Assembly: GCF_000721105.1 (NCBI RefSeq)
Contig: NZ_JOEV01000040.1
Location: 42,676 to 106,675 of the forward strand
Origin: Streptomyces cellulosae
GTDB taxonomy: Bacteria > Actinomycetota > Actinomycetes > Streptomycetales > Streptomycetaceae
Reading direction: 5' to 3'
DNA length: 64,000 nt
Made by a program: the position numbers and the translations under genes. Shown piece after piece: positions 8,387-16,518 of this stretch. Within the stretch, counting starts at the first letter, position 1; each line of letters begins with the position of its first letter. A model generated the notes under the pieces. It ran no database searches. It was not told the DNA's origin and saw only the letters and a list, made by a program, of their open reading frames with translations.

Positions 8387-9736
8387 TCAGTGGCGCAGGT
8401 GTGACGTGTCATTCAGGAGCCGGACGCTCGCGTTGCCGTCGGCGTAGTACGCCACGACGGACAGGGAGGCCGCCGACAGTTCCATGCGGAACAGGGACTC
8501 GGGCGGGGCGCCCAGGGCGAGCCGTACGAACGTCTTGATGGGCGTGACGTGGGTGACCAGCAGGACCGTACGGCCCGCGTGGGCCGCGACCAGTTTGTCC
8601 CGGGTGGCGGCGATCCGGGTGGCGGTCGCCACGAAGCTCTCTCCGCCGCCCGTGGGTTCGGCGTTCGGGTCGGCCAGCCAGGTGGTGAGGTCGTCGGGGT
8701 GGCGCTCGCGCACCTCTGCGAAGGTGAGCCCTTCCCAGGCGCCGAAGTCGGTCTCGCGCAGCCCGTCGTCGATCGTGACGTCGAGTCCGAGCCGGGCGGC
8801 GACGATCCCGGCCGTCTCACGGGTACGGGCCAGGGGCGAGGCGACGATGCCCTCTATGGTCCCCCGCCGGGCCAACGCCTCACCGGCCCGCTCGGCCTGC
8901 TCCCGCCCGACATCGGAGAGCGCCGGATCGCTCCCCCCGCTCCCGGAGAACCGCTTCTGCGGCGTGAGCGGCGTCTCCCCGTGCCGCAGCAGTACGAAGG
9001 TCGCGGGCGGCCCCATGTCGGCGGGAGCCCAGCCGGGCGACGCCACGACCTTGGCTGCACGGACGTCGGCGTCGTCCTTGGCTGCACGGACGTCGGCGCC
9101 GGCGTCCGCCTGCGTGGCTCCCCCGCCGGACGCCGCCACGGCTCCGCCGGCCAGGGGCTCCGCCGCCTGCCGGGAAGCCGAAGGCACCTTAAGAGAAAGG
9201 GCCGCAGGGGAAGAGGACGCGGGGGAAAGGGACGTAGGAGAAAGGGCCGCAGAAGAAGGAGCCGCATCGGCCGGCGCCGCGCGCCCGGCCAACTCAGCCG
9301 TGGATGCCGCCGCAGACCACCGCTCCCCCCGCTTCCCCGCGTCCATCGCCTCGTTGGCGAGCCGGTCCGCGTGGCGGTTCTGCTCCCGTGGGATCCACTC
9401 GTACGTCACCTGGGACGACGGGAAGACGCGGGACGCCTCCATCGCCAGGGGCTTCATGTCGGGGTGTTTGATCTTCCAGCGGCCCGACATCTGCTCGATG
9501 ACGAGCTTGGAGTCCATGCGGACGTGGACGCGGGCCGTCGGGTCGAGGGCGTGGGCGGCGTGCAGGCCGGCCAGGAGGCCGCGGTACTCGGCGACGTTGT
9601 TGGTGGCCGTGCCGATGTACTCGGCCGTCTCCGTCAGCGTCTGGCCGGTCGCCGCGTCCAGGACCACGGAACCGTAGCCCGCGGGCCCCGGGTTTCCCCG
9701 TGACCCGCCGTCGGCCTCGACGATGAACTCCCTCAC
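8387..9736 (-). CDS. Bifunctional RNase H / histidine (acid) phosphatase
   Basis: The protein has 449 residues and two catalytic domains. Residues ~1-135 are a type I RNase H fold: IVEADGGSRGNPGPAGYG, TATNNVAEYRGLLAGL, VRMDSKLVIEQMSGRWK and REQNRHADRLANEA, with the acidic catalytic D, E, D and D. Residues ~245-449 are a phosphoglycerate-mutase-like phosphatase: FVLLRHGETPL, RTRETAGIVAARLG, RETDFGAWEGLTF and VLLVTHVTPIKTF. The same fusion exists in Mycobacterium tuberculosis Rv2228c, where RNase H activity and phosphatase (CobC-like) activity are known. The ~110-residue linker is low complexity (ASSSPAALSLKVPSAS) and contains a direct repeat ADVRAAKDDADVRAAK. The zinc-ribbon gene lies 12 bp upstream, so Nif3, zinc-ribbon and this gene form an operon. 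Confidence 0.95.
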   Translation of the reverse strand: MREFIVEADGGSRGNPGPAGYGSVVLDAATGQTLTETAEYIGTATNNVAEYRGLLAGLHAAHALDPTARVHVRMDSKLVIEQMSGRWKIKHPDMKPLAMEASRVFPSSQVTYEWIPREQNRHADRLANEAMDAGKRGERWSAAASTAELAGRAAPADAAPSSAALSPTSLSPASSSPAALSLKVPSASRQAAEPLAGGAVAASGGGATQADAGADVRAAKDDADVRAAKVVASPGWAPADMGPPATFVLLRHGETPLTPQKRFSGSGGSDPALSDVGREQAERAGEALARRGTIEGIVASPLARTRETAGIVAARLGLDVTIDDGLRETDFGAWEGLTFAEVRERHPDDLTTWLADPNAEPTGGGESFVATATRIAATRDKLVAAHAGRTVLLVTHVTPIKTFVRLALGAPPESLFRMELSAASLSVVAYYADGNASVRLLNDTSHLRH

Positions 9737-9748
9737 GGCGTACGCCCT

Positions 9749-10492
9749 TTACAGACCGGACTCGGACGTACGCACCAGGATCCGGCCGCAGTTCTCGCAG
9801 CGCACCACCGTGCTGGGCGCCGCCGCGCGGATCTCGTTGATGTCGGTGATCGACAGCTCCTGGCGGCAGCCCTGGCAGGTGCGCTGGTACAGCTTGGCCG
9901 CGCCGACGCCGTTCTGCTGCTGGCGCAGCTTGTCGTAGAGCTTGAGCAGGTCCGCGGGGATCGCGCCGGCGATGACCTCACGCTCCTTGGTCACCGTGGC
10001 CTCGTCGCCGTCCAGGGTCTCGACGGCGGCGTCCCGGCGGGCGGTCGCGTCGTCGATCTTCGACTGGACGGAGGAGACCCGTCCGGTCAGCTCGGTGACC
10101 CGTTCCTGCGCGGACTCGCGGCGCTCCATGACCTCCAGGACGACGTCCTCGAGGTCGCCCTGCCGCTTGGCGAGGGAGACGATCTCGCGCTGGAGGTTCT
10201 CCAGGTCCTTGGGGGAGGTGACCGCGCCGGAGTCCAGGCGCTGCTGGTCGCGGACGGCACGCTGACGCACCTGGTCGACGTCCTGCTCCGCCTTGGTCTG
10301 CTCGCGGGCGGTGTCGCTCTCCTCGGTCTGCGCGGCCACGAGCAGGTCGCGCAGCTGGGTGAGGTCCTTGGTCAGCGACTCGATCTCGGCGTGCTCGGGC
10401 AGCGACCGGCGCTTGTGCGCGAGTTGCTGGAGTCGGACGTCGAGGTCCTGGACGTCGAGGAGGCGGATCTGGTCGGCGGGCTCGGCGTTCAG
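9749..10492 (-). CDS. C4-type zinc ribbon coiled-coil protein, CTG start
   Basis: The protein has 247 residues. Long coiled coils fill residues ~20-180 (AEIESLTKDLTQLRDLL, LENLQREIVSLAKRQGDLED). A C-terminal zinc ribbon follows, with cysteines in YQRTCQGCRQELS and VVRCENCGRILV. The conserved family N-terminus NAEPADQIRLLDVQDLDVRL is in frame only from a CTG codon. This CTG overlaps the stop of the nif3-like gene in the motif CTGA, with GGGAG 7 nt upstream. An in-frame TGA closes the frame seven codons further up, and the next candidate (GTG at 10339) would delete the conserved start. The function of this family is unknown, although homologues sit with Nif3 and RNase H across actinobacteria. 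Confidence 0.9.
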   Translation of the reverse strand: MNAEPADQIRLLDVQDLDVRLQQLAHKRRSLPEHAEIESLTKDLTQLRDLLVAAQTEESDTAREQTKAEQDVDQVRQRAVRDQQRLDSGAVTSPKDLENLQREIVSLAKRQGDLEDVVLEVMERRESAQERVTELTGRVSSVQSKIDDATARRDAAVETLDGDEATVTKEREVIAGAIPADLLKLYDKLRQQQNGVGAAKLYQRTCQGCRQELSITDINEIRAAAPSTVVRCENCGRILVRTSESGL

Positions 10493-11355
10493 TTGGGGGC
10501 TCCCAGTGGGTCAAAGGTGGTGGCGGACGCCGCGTGGGCGGTCCAGGGGTCGGTGACCGTCTTCGAGACGTGGACCCTGAGGTCCCATCCCTGCCGGTCT
10601 GAGATCTCGTCGAGCTGGGCGGCGGCCAGCTCGCACCAGGGCCACTCGGTGGCCCAGTGCGCGGCGTCGATCAGCGCGAGGGAACTGTGCGCCACGGCCG
10701 CCATGAACTCCGCGGCGGGGTGGTGGCGCAGGTCCGCGGTGAGGAAGGCGTCGACGCCGGCCGCGCGGACCTGGTCGAAGAGGCTGTCGCCGGAGCCGCC
10801 GCTGACGGCGACCGTGCGGACGGTGGCCTCCGGGTCGCCGGCCACGCGGATGCCCTGCGCGGTCGCGGGCAGCCGTTCGGCGGCGCGGGCGGCGAAGTCC
10901 CGCAGCGACAGGGGGTGGTCCAGCTCGCAGACCCGGCCCAGGCCCCGGCGGCCGGCCGGATCGGTGGGGTCCGGCACCAGCGGTCGTACGACACGCAGGT
11001 CGAGGGCGCCCGCGAGGGCGTCGGAGACTCCCGGGTCGGCGGTGTCCGCGTTGGTGTGGGCCACGTGCAGGGCGATGTCGTTCTTGATCAGGGTGTGCAC
11101 CACGCGGCCCTTGAAGGTGGAGGCCGCGACCGTCGTCGTACCGCGCAGATAGAGCGGGTGATGGGTCACCAGCAGGTCGGCGCCCAGCTTGACCGCCTCG
11201 TCCACGGTCTCCCGGACCGGGTCGACGGCGAACAGGACCCGCGTGACCTCCTGGTCGGGGTCGCCCACGACGGTGCCGACCGCGTCCCAGGACTCGGCCC
11301 GCTCGGCGGGCCACAGGTTCTCCAGCGCGGTGATGACTTCAGACAGACGGGGCAC
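10489..11355 (-). CDS. Nif3-like dinuclear metal centre protein
   Basis: The 288-residue protein starts at GTG. It matches the NIF3/DUF34 family: ESWDAVGTVVGDPDQEVTRV, LLVTHHPLYLRGTTTV (two metal-binding His), VAHTNADTADPGVSDALA, then the C-terminal block AFLTADLRHHPAAEFMAAV and LIDAAHWATEWPW (His and Glu ligands). Such proteins form toroidal hexamers with two metal ions per subunit and may act as a GTP cyclohydrolase-like or NAD-linked hydrolase. The true substrate is unknown. The insertion domain seen in longer homologues is absent. It leads the operon with the zinc-ribbon and RNase H/phosphatase genes, with a CTGA overlap to the next start. Confidence 0.92.
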   Translation of the reverse strand: MPRLSEVITALENLWPAERAESWDAVGTVVGDPDQEVTRVLFAVDPVRETVDEAVKLGADLLVTHHPLYLRGTTTVAASTFKGRVVHTLIKNDIALHVAHTNADTADPGVSDALAGALDLRVVRPLVPDPTDPAGRRGLGRVCELDHPLSLRDFAARAAERLPATAQGIRVAGDPEATVRTVAVSGGSGDSLFDQVRAAGVDAFLTADLRHHPAAEFMAAVAHSSLALIDAAHWATEWPWCELAAAQLDEISDRQGWDLRVHVSKTVTDPWTAHAASATTFDPLGAPN

Positions 11356-11592
11356 GTGGCTAGGCTACCTGGCCGTTCTCCCCCGCCGCACCGGTGGCGC
11401 CGCGGGCCGTATCGCCTCGCTCCGCCCCACGCCGCCTCGTCACCCTTCGTTACGACTCGTTACGCGCAGCACACTCGCACCGGCCTCCTCAGGCGAATCG
11501 TTCCTGGGCCATCCCTTTGTGTGAAGTGACAGTCAGTCGGTCCGCCGCCTGTGCGTACGAAAACTAGCTTCGTCGCCGGAGGTGACCGAACG

Positions 11593-12855
11593 ATGACGGC
11601 CTGTGCGATCGAGTACGCCGCGGCGGACGACGACGGACGGACCCCGCGGCCAGGGTGCGCGATCACAGTCGACGGCTCCTACGCCGCCCGCCTCGCCCGC
11701 CGCGGCGACTCCCTTTTCCCGGAACGCTGGACACTGGACGGCCCCGAGCCGTACGCGGTGCCGCTGCCCGGCAACCAGCCGGAGGAGCCCGGCACCGAGG
11801 TCCAGCCGATGGGCGACGGCCGGGTGCTCATCCGGCGGCTGGCGGCCGGACGGCACATTTTCTCGCTCCTGTACCCGACCGGCCCGGACACCGGTGAGCT
11901 GCCGCTGGGCACGGTCGAGTGCCCGGACGAGGGCACCCGGCTGCGGCTGCTGCCGCCCGCGCCGGGCGGCGAGAAGGCGTACGCCCTCGCCGTCGGCCCG
12001 CGTTCCAGCGCGGTGTGGCAGGTGGCGGGCGGCGCCTTCGGGCCGGAGCACCTCGCGGAGATCCCGGGCCGCTGCTCGGGCGGGGTGTGGCTGGACGGTA
12101 CGGGACGGATGCTGGCGCTGGACCGGGAGGCCGGGGGCCGGACGAAGACGGTCGTGGTGGATCTGGGGCGCGGCGGCGAGGTCTCGCCCCTGCTGCAGAT
12201 CGCGGCGGACAGCGACGACCGGCTGCTGCTCGCCGACCCGGACAGCGGGCTGCTGCTGATCCGCTCGGACGCGCCCTCCCCGGGGCGGGACCGGCTCGGC
12301 TGGGGGGTGCTCGGCAGCACGCTGCCGGTGCGTTTCCCGGAGTGCCTGCGGGTGGACGGCTGCACGGTCACGCCGTTCGCGATCCAGCCGGGGCAGATCC
12401 TGACGCCGGAGCACTGCGCGGTGGCGCTGCGGATCGACGGTGCGCTGGGCGGCTGGGTCGGCGTGTGGCGGCCCGTGGCCCGGCAGATCCACCATCTTCC
12501 GGCGCCCGAGGGGTGGTTGGCGGGGGCCGGCCGCTGGACCGTGGACGGGGTGCTCCACCTGCCGTACGCCACCGCGGAGGCGCCGTGCGCGGTGGCCCGG
12601 GTCCCGGCACCTTCGGGGGAGACGGGGGAGACGGGAGAGACGGGGGGAACAAGGTGCGTGGGGAGCGCGGGCGCGGGGGGCCGTGGTCCGGAGGATTCGG
12701 TCGGCGTCGAAGGGGACGGTACGGCCGTACCGGGGGCGCCCGTGCGTTGCTCCCCGGAGTCGGGCGAACCGTCACTGCCGGATCCTCCGGCCGCGGCGGC
12801 ACCCCGCCCTGTGCCCTTGCAGGAGGCGCCGCTGGGACGTCTTGTAACGAACTAG
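11593..12855 (+). CDS. Conserved actinobacterial protein, beta-propeller-like, unknown function
   Basis: The protein has 420 residues from the ATG that follows GGAGGTGA. An upstream GTG at 11551 would add 14 residues. There is no signal peptide or membrane helix. The body has repeated beta-strand-rich stretches with regularly spaced aspartate/glycine turns (ADSDDRLLLADPDSGLLLIR, GCTVTPFAIQPGQILTPEHC), suggesting a propeller-like fold. The last ~80 residues are low complexity (GETGETGETGG and proline/alanine-rich) and ordinary orthologues probably end before them. I do not know a function. It is divergent from the nif3 operon, with ~237 bp between the two starts. Confidence 0.75.
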   Translation: MTACAIEYAAADDDGRTPRPGCAITVDGSYAARLARRGDSLFPERWTLDGPEPYAVPLPGNQPEEPGTEVQPMGDGRVLIRRLAAGRHIFSLLYPTGPDTGELPLGTVECPDEGTRLRLLPPAPGGEKAYALAVGPRSSAVWQVAGGAFGPEHLAEIPGRCSGGVWLDGTGRMLALDREAGGRTKTVVVDLGRGGEVSPLLQIAADSDDRLLLADPDSGLLLIRSDAPSPGRDRLGWGVLGSTLPVRFPECLRVDGCTVTPFAIQPGQILTPEHCAVALRIDGALGGWVGVWRPVARQIHHLPAPEGWLAGAGRWTVDGVLHLPYATAEAPCAVARVPAPSGETGETGETGGTRCVGSAGAGGRGPEDSVGVEGDGTAVPGAPVRCSPESGEPSLPDPPAAAAPRPVPLQEAPLGRLVTN

Positions 12856-12951
12856 TGCCGGTTGGCGTGGCCGCCTGGATTCGGCCTGTGGGGTGCCGGT
12901 TAAACTCGCCCGGCTGTAAGAAAGATCATGTTGACGGGGTGAATTATTCCG

Positions 12952-13104
12952 ATGAGCGACGCCAGCACGAACCAGCCGACTGCCGACGTCCAGGAGTCCA
13001 CGGGACACGGCAAGCACCGGGGTCCGGTCTCGGACCACGACGGCGAGAGGGCGGCCCGCGGCCGTCACCGCAAGCCGGTCGAGCAGGCCGAGTCGGCGGC
13101 CTGA
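12952..13104 (+). CDS. Small hydrophilic protein of 50 residues
   Basis: The 50-codon frame begins MSDASTNQPTADVQESTGHG and ends with a basic/acidic tail EQAESAA. It is highly charged with three His-Gly or His-Arg turns (GKHRGP, GRHRKP) and lacks hydrophobic segments. The sequence has the codon bias of a real gene. A perfect 16-bp terminator stem follows 7 bp after the stop, and GGGGTG lies 13 bp before the ATG. I recall similar small proteins in many Streptomyces, but no function is known. Confidence 0.7.
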   Translation: MSDASTNQPTADVQESTGHGKHRGPVSDHDGERAARGRHRKPVEQAESAA

Positions 13105-13111
13105 ACGACAT

Positions 13112-13145
13112 GCGGCCCCGCCCCTCGTCCGAGGGGCGGGGCCGC
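13112..13145 (+). terminator. Strong hairpin terminator after the 50-residue gene
   Basis: GCGGCCCCGCCCCTCG (13112-13127) pairs with CGAGGGGCGGGGCCGC (13130-13145) over 16 bp with a very tight loop. There is no T-tract, which is normal in Streptomyces. It probably acts in both directions, because the SDR gene converges from the other side. Confidence 0.85.
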
Positions 13146-13224
13146 CTTGCGTCCGCACCCGTCCTGCCGTCCACGCCTGTTCCTTCGTCTACGCCCGTTC
13201 CTTCGTCTACGCCCTTTACTCCGT

Positions 13225-14208
13225 CTACTCCCGTTTCAGGCCCAGTACCTCGGCCGCCGCGAAGGTCTCGCCGTCCGGGCGTCCCGCGTAGTGCGGGGTG
13301 AGCAGGGCGTCCAGTTCGTCGTACGTGAACGTCTCCTGTTTGCTGTCGAACTTCGCGGACACGCGCGGCCGTTCGACGACCGCCACCATGCCGCCGTGGA
13401 CGACGAGCAGCTGCCCGTTGACGCGGGCGGCGGCGGGTGAGGCCAAGTAGCCGACGAGCGGGGCGACATGGTCGGGGGCGAGCGGATCGAGGCCGTTCTC
13501 GGGGCGTTCGAAGCCGGCGAAGACGTCCTCGGTCATCCGGGTGCGGGCGCGCGGGCAGATGGCGTTGGCCGTGACGCCGTACTTGGCGAGCGCGAGGGCG
13601 GTGGAGGTGGTGAGGCCGACGATGCCGCCTTTCGCCGCCGCGTAGTTGGGCTGTCCGGCCGATCCGGCGAGGAATGCCTCCGAGGAGGTGTTCACGATCC
13701 GGCCGTAGACGGGGCCGCCGGTCGCCTTGGACCGCTCCCGCCAGTGCGCGGCGGCGAAGTGGGTGGTGTTGAAGTGGCCTTTGAGGTGGACGCGGATCAC
13801 GGCGTCCCACTCCTGCTCGGTCATGGAGAAGACCATGCGGTCGCGCAGGATGCCCGCGTTGTTGACCAGGATGTCCAGCTTGCCGAACTCGGCGACCGCC
13901 GACTCGACCAGTTCTCCGGCCTGTCGGAAGTCGGAGACGTCGCCGGTGTGGGCGAGGGCCGTGCCGCCCGCGGCGCGGATCTCGGCGGCGACCTGTTCGG
14001 CGGGGGCGGCGGAGGCCTCGCCCGAGCCGTCGCGGCCGGGCTGGCCGTAGTCGTTGACGACGACGGCGGCGCCGAGCCGGGCGAGCTCCAGCGCCTCGGC
14101 CCGGCCGAGCCCGCGTCCGGCGCCGGTGACGATCGCGGAGAGCCCCGCCAGGGGCAGCGACAGCGAGACATCAGGCTTCACCGACGTGCCAGGCTTCAGA
14201 TCCGACAT
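13225..14208 (-). CDS. SDR-family 3-hydroxyacyl-CoA dehydrogenase, MFE-2/Hsd4A-like
   Basis: The 327-residue protein has a Rossmann NAD-binding motif SAIVTGAGRGLGRAEALELA, NNAGILRDRMVFSMTEQEWD and the Ser-Tyr-Lys active site VNTSSEAFLAGSAGQPNYAAAKGG. The segment ILRDRMVFSMTEQEWDAVIRVHLKGH and the C-terminal tail (VVERPRVSAKFDSKQETFTYDELDALL) are those of the dehydrogenase domain of peroxisomal multifunctional enzyme 2 (17-beta-HSD4). It should therefore oxidise a 3-hydroxyacyl-CoA in beta-oxidation of a branched or steroid side chain. The start is the ATG 8 bp after the alcohol dehydrogenase stop. It is last in an operon with the MaoC hydratase, which performs the preceding step. Confidence 0.88.
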   Translation of the reverse strand: MSDLKPGTSVKPDVSLSLPLAGLSAIVTGAGRGLGRAEALELARLGAAVVVNDYGQPGRDGSGEASAAPAEQVAAEIRAAGGTALAHTGDVSDFRQAGELVESAVAEFGKLDILVNNAGILRDRMVFSMTEQEWDAVIRVHLKGHFNTTHFAAAHWRERSKATGGPVYGRIVNTSSEAFLAGSAGQPNYAAAKGGIVGLTTSTALALAKYGVTANAICPRARTRMTEDVFAGFERPENGLDPLAPDHVAPLVGYLASPAAARVNGQLLVVHGGMVAVVERPRVSAKFDSKQETFTYDELDALLTPHYAGRPDGETFAAAEVLGLKRE

Positions 14209-14216
14209 GCCGGGCC

Positions 14217-15293
14217 TCAGATCTCGATGCACGTACGCAGGGACGCCCCCGTACGCATCTGGTCGAGGGCCTCGTTGATCTCGGTCAGCGGGACCCGGTG
14301 GGTGATCAGGCCGGCCAGGTCGACGCGGCCCGCCCGCCACAGGGCGATGGTCCGCTCGTAGGAGCGCAGGACGTCGCCGCCGCCGTACATGGACGGCAGG
14401 ATCCGCTTCTCGTCGAAGAACAGCTCGAACATGTTGAGCTGCAGGAAGTCGTCCATGGCGCCCGCGCCGACCACGACGAGGGTGCCGCCGCGGCGGGTGT
14501 TGTCGTACGCCGTGCGGGCGGTGGCCGACTTGCCGACGACCTCGAAGACGTAGTCGAAGCCCTCGCCGGTGGTGACCTGCTGTTTGGCGTCGGGCAGTTC
14601 GTCCGGGGAGACGGCCCTGGTGGCCCCGAACCTGAGGGCGGCCTCGCGGCGAGCGGCGACGGGGTCGACGGCGACGATCTCGGCGGCGCCCTTGAGCCGC
14701 GCCCCCTGGATGGCGGAGATGCCGACCCCGCCGCAGCCGATGACGGCGACCGACGAACCGGCCTCCACGTCCGCGGTGTTGAGCGCGGCGCCGAGCCCGG
14801 TCGTCACCCCGCAGCCGATGAGGGCGGCGATGTCGAAGGGCACGTCGTCGGGGATCGGCACCGCGCATCCGGCGTCGACGACGACCTCCTCGGTGAAGGT
14901 GCCGGTGCCCGCGAAGCCGAAGAGGTCGCCGCCGGGGCGCTTGAAGTTGGGGGTGCCCGCGTTCATGAACCCGGCCAGGCACAGTTCGGTCTGGCCGCGC
15001 TTGCAGGCGGGACATGCCCCGCAGGCGGGCAGCCAGCACACCACCACCCGGTCCCCGGCCTTCAAGTGGCCGACCCCCTCACCGACTTCGAGGATCTCGC
15101 CGGCGCCCTCATGGCCGGGCACGAAGGGGGCCGGCTGGGGCAGGACGCCGTTCATCGCGGACAGGTCGGAGTGGCACAGTCCGGTGGCCCGTACCCGGAT
15201 CCGCACCCTGCCGGGGCCGAAGCCCACCGCCTCGACGTCGTCGAGGACCTCCAGCTTGTCCTGGCCGATCTCGTGCAGTACGGCTGCGCGCAT
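14217..15293 (-). CDS. Zinc-dependent alcohol dehydrogenase (MDR family)
   Basis: The 358-residue protein has the catalytic zinc ligands in TGLCHSDLSA (Cys) and PGHEGAGEI (His-Glu). The four structural-zinc cysteines are in CGACPACKRGQTELC and the NAD site is VIGCGGVGISAIQGARL. It resembles the class III/aryl-alcohol type dehydrogenases that mycobacteria use on lipid or sterol alcohols. The substrate here is unknown. It lies between the MaoC hydratase and SDR genes on the same strand (40 bp and 8 bp spacing), so an acyl or steroid side-chain alcohol is a reasonable inference. Confidence 0.9.
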   Translation of the reverse strand: MRAAVLHEIGQDKLEVLDDVEAVGFGPGRVRIRVRATGLCHSDLSAMNGVLPQPAPFVPGHEGAGEILEVGEGVGHLKAGDRVVVCWLPACGACPACKRGQTELCLAGFMNAGTPNFKRPGGDLFGFAGTGTFTEEVVVDAGCAVPIPDDVPFDIAALIGCGVTTGLGAALNTADVEAGSSVAVIGCGGVGISAIQGARLKGAAEIVAVDPVAARREAALRFGATRAVSPDELPDAKQQVTTGEGFDYVFEVVGKSATARTAYDNTRRGGTLVVVGAGAMDDFLQLNMFELFFDEKRILPSMYGGGDVLRSYERTIALWRAGRVDLAGLITHRVPLTEINEALDQMRTGASLRTCIEI

Positions 15294-15333
15294 GGTGCGG
15301 CTCCCCTCAGGAATGGGCAGACAAAAGGGCGTC

Positions 15334-16269
15334 TCAGGTGTGTTCGACGACGGTGTCGGCGAGGACGGGTGCGTCGTCCCGGTCGACGGCGCTGACGGCC
15401 ACCCGGACGGCCGCCGCCGCTGCCGTGGCTGCCGGTGCTGCCGGTGCTGCCGCGGAGTCCTGCCGCCACATCCGGATGCGCAGGGTCTCCCCCGGGTAGA
15501 CGACCCCGGCGAACCGGGTGGAGTACGACCGCACCCGGTTCACGTCACCGCCGAGCAGCGTGTCCACGACCGCCTTGAGCGTCATGCCGTAGGTGCACAG
15601 CCCGTGCAGGATGGGCCGCTCGAAGCCGGCGAGCTTGGCGAACTCGGGATCGGCGTGCAGCGGGTTCCAGTCGCCGGAGAGGCGGTAGAGCAGGGCCTGG
15701 TCCTCGCGGACCGGGCGTTCGACGGTCCGGTCGGGCTCGCCGGCGGGGGGTTCGGTGGGGGTCCCCCCGCTCGAGCGAAGCCGAGAGTGAGGGACGACAG
15801 AGGGGCCGCGGTCGCCGCCCCAGCCGCCTTCTCCCCGTACGAAGATCTGGGCGTCGTTGGTCCACAACGGGCCGTCGGCGTCGGTGACCTCGGTGCGCAT
15901 CACGAGGACGGCGGCCTTGACCTTGTCGTACACGGCGGCGATGCGGGCGGTGGCGGTCGCCCGGCCCTCGACCGGGATCGGGCGGTGGACGGTGAGCGCC
16001 TGGCCGCCGTGCAGGACCTTGGCGAGGTCGACATCGACGCCCGGCATGGACAGGCCACCGATCACGCCCGGCGATCCGGCACCCGCGACGGTGGCGAAGC
16101 TCGGCAGGACGTGCAGGCGGGACTCCAGGGTGTAGCGCAGTTCGTCGGGGTCGGTGGCGGGGGTGCCGGCGCCGATTCCGAGGTGGTAGAGCTGCACGTC
16201 CTTGTGGTCCCAGGCGATCTCGCCGGTCCGGGGTTCGGCCGCGAGGGCCAGCGCTGCGTCGATGGGCAT
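15334..16269 (-). CDS. MaoC-family enoyl-CoA hydratase 2 (Hsd4B-like)
   Basis: The 311-residue protein has tandem hot-dog domains. The start MPIDAALALAAEPR is preceded by AGGAG. The N-terminal half contains DVQLYHLGIGAG and a VDVDLAKVLHGGQALTVHRP block. The C-terminal catalytic half contains the hydratase motif GDWNPLHADPEFAKLAGF followed by RPILHGLCTYGMT, with the Asp and His that activate water. It aligns by eye with mycobacterial Rv3538 (Hsd4B), which hydrates enoyl-CoA intermediates of the cholesterol side chain. An extra peptide HSRLRSSGGTPTEP in the linker between the domains comes from a dispersed DNA repeat. The tail has an alanine-rich stretch (AAAPAAPAATAAAAAV). A KstR-like operator lies ~80 bp upstream. 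Confidence 0.9.
   Translation of the reverse strand: MPIDAALALAAEPRTGEIAWDHKDVQLYHLGIGAGTPATDPDELRYTLESRLHVLPSFATVAGAGSPGVIGGLSMPGVDVDLAKVLHGGQALTVHRPIPVEGRATATARIAAVYDKVKAAVLVMRTEVTDADGPLWTNDAQIFVRGEGGWGGDRGPSVVPHSRLRSSGGTPTEPPAGEPDRTVERPVREDQALLYRLSGDWNPLHADPEFAKLAGFERPILHGLCTYGMTLKAVVDTLLGGDVNRVRSYSTRFAGVVYPGETLRIRMWRQDSAAAPAAPAATAAAAAVRVAVSAVDRDDAPVLADTVVEHT
15755..15794. repeat. Dispersed GC-rich repeat inserted in the MaoC gene
   Basis: The element GGTGGGGGTCCCCCCGCTCG (15755-15774) is followed by AGCGAAGCCGAGAGTGAGGG. I recognise this as a short repeat scattered widely through Streptomyces genomes. It lies in frame in the interdomain linker of the hydratase. A degenerate copy is at 33431-33468. 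Confidence 0.7.
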
Positions 16270-16350
16270 GGGGCTCCTGACAGTGGCGGCGAAAGACCTC
16301 GGCGCGGCCGTCCGCACCGTCGGCCGCACCGAGGTCGTCACGGGCCGATC

Positions 16351-16364
16351 TAGAACGCGTTCCA
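16351..16364. promoter_or_regulatory. KstR-like operator upstream of MaoC-ADH-SDR operon
   Basis: TAGAACGCGTTCCA fits the mycobacterial KstR consensus TnnAACnnGTTnnA at every fixed base. It lies 82 bp before the hydratase start. Its position fits a promoter-overlapping repressor site. A KstR-like gene is in this window at 32151. Confidence 0.7.
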
Positions 16365-16411
16365 GTCCGGCGCCCTCTGTATAGCCGAGCGGTCGCCAGT
16401 TGTGAAGGCTC

Positions 16412-16426
16412 CTGACGGTGTGTCAG
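16412..16426. promoter_or_regulatory. Inverted repeat CTGAC-N5-GTCAG
   Basis: CTGACGGTGTGTCAG has perfect 5-bp arms around a 5-bp centre. Very similar 15-bp elements lie upstream of the F420-type oxidoreductase (26913) and the aldehyde dehydrogenase (34959), so it is probably an operator for a shared second regulator. Confidence 0.5.
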
Positions 16427-16518
16427 GTCGCTCAGGCCGCCGGATGCTCGGGGCGCCGGTGGCAGATCGTGGGGGCCGGGTTGCGGGGGCCGGGTTGCGG
16501 GGGCCGGGTTGCGGGTGT

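Noticed and set aside
13156..13235. CRISPR-like or minisatellite array in the CCGTTCCTTCGTCTACGC-type repeats
   Set aside because: There are only three imperfect short units without spacers. It is simple tandem repetition after the SDR stop codon.
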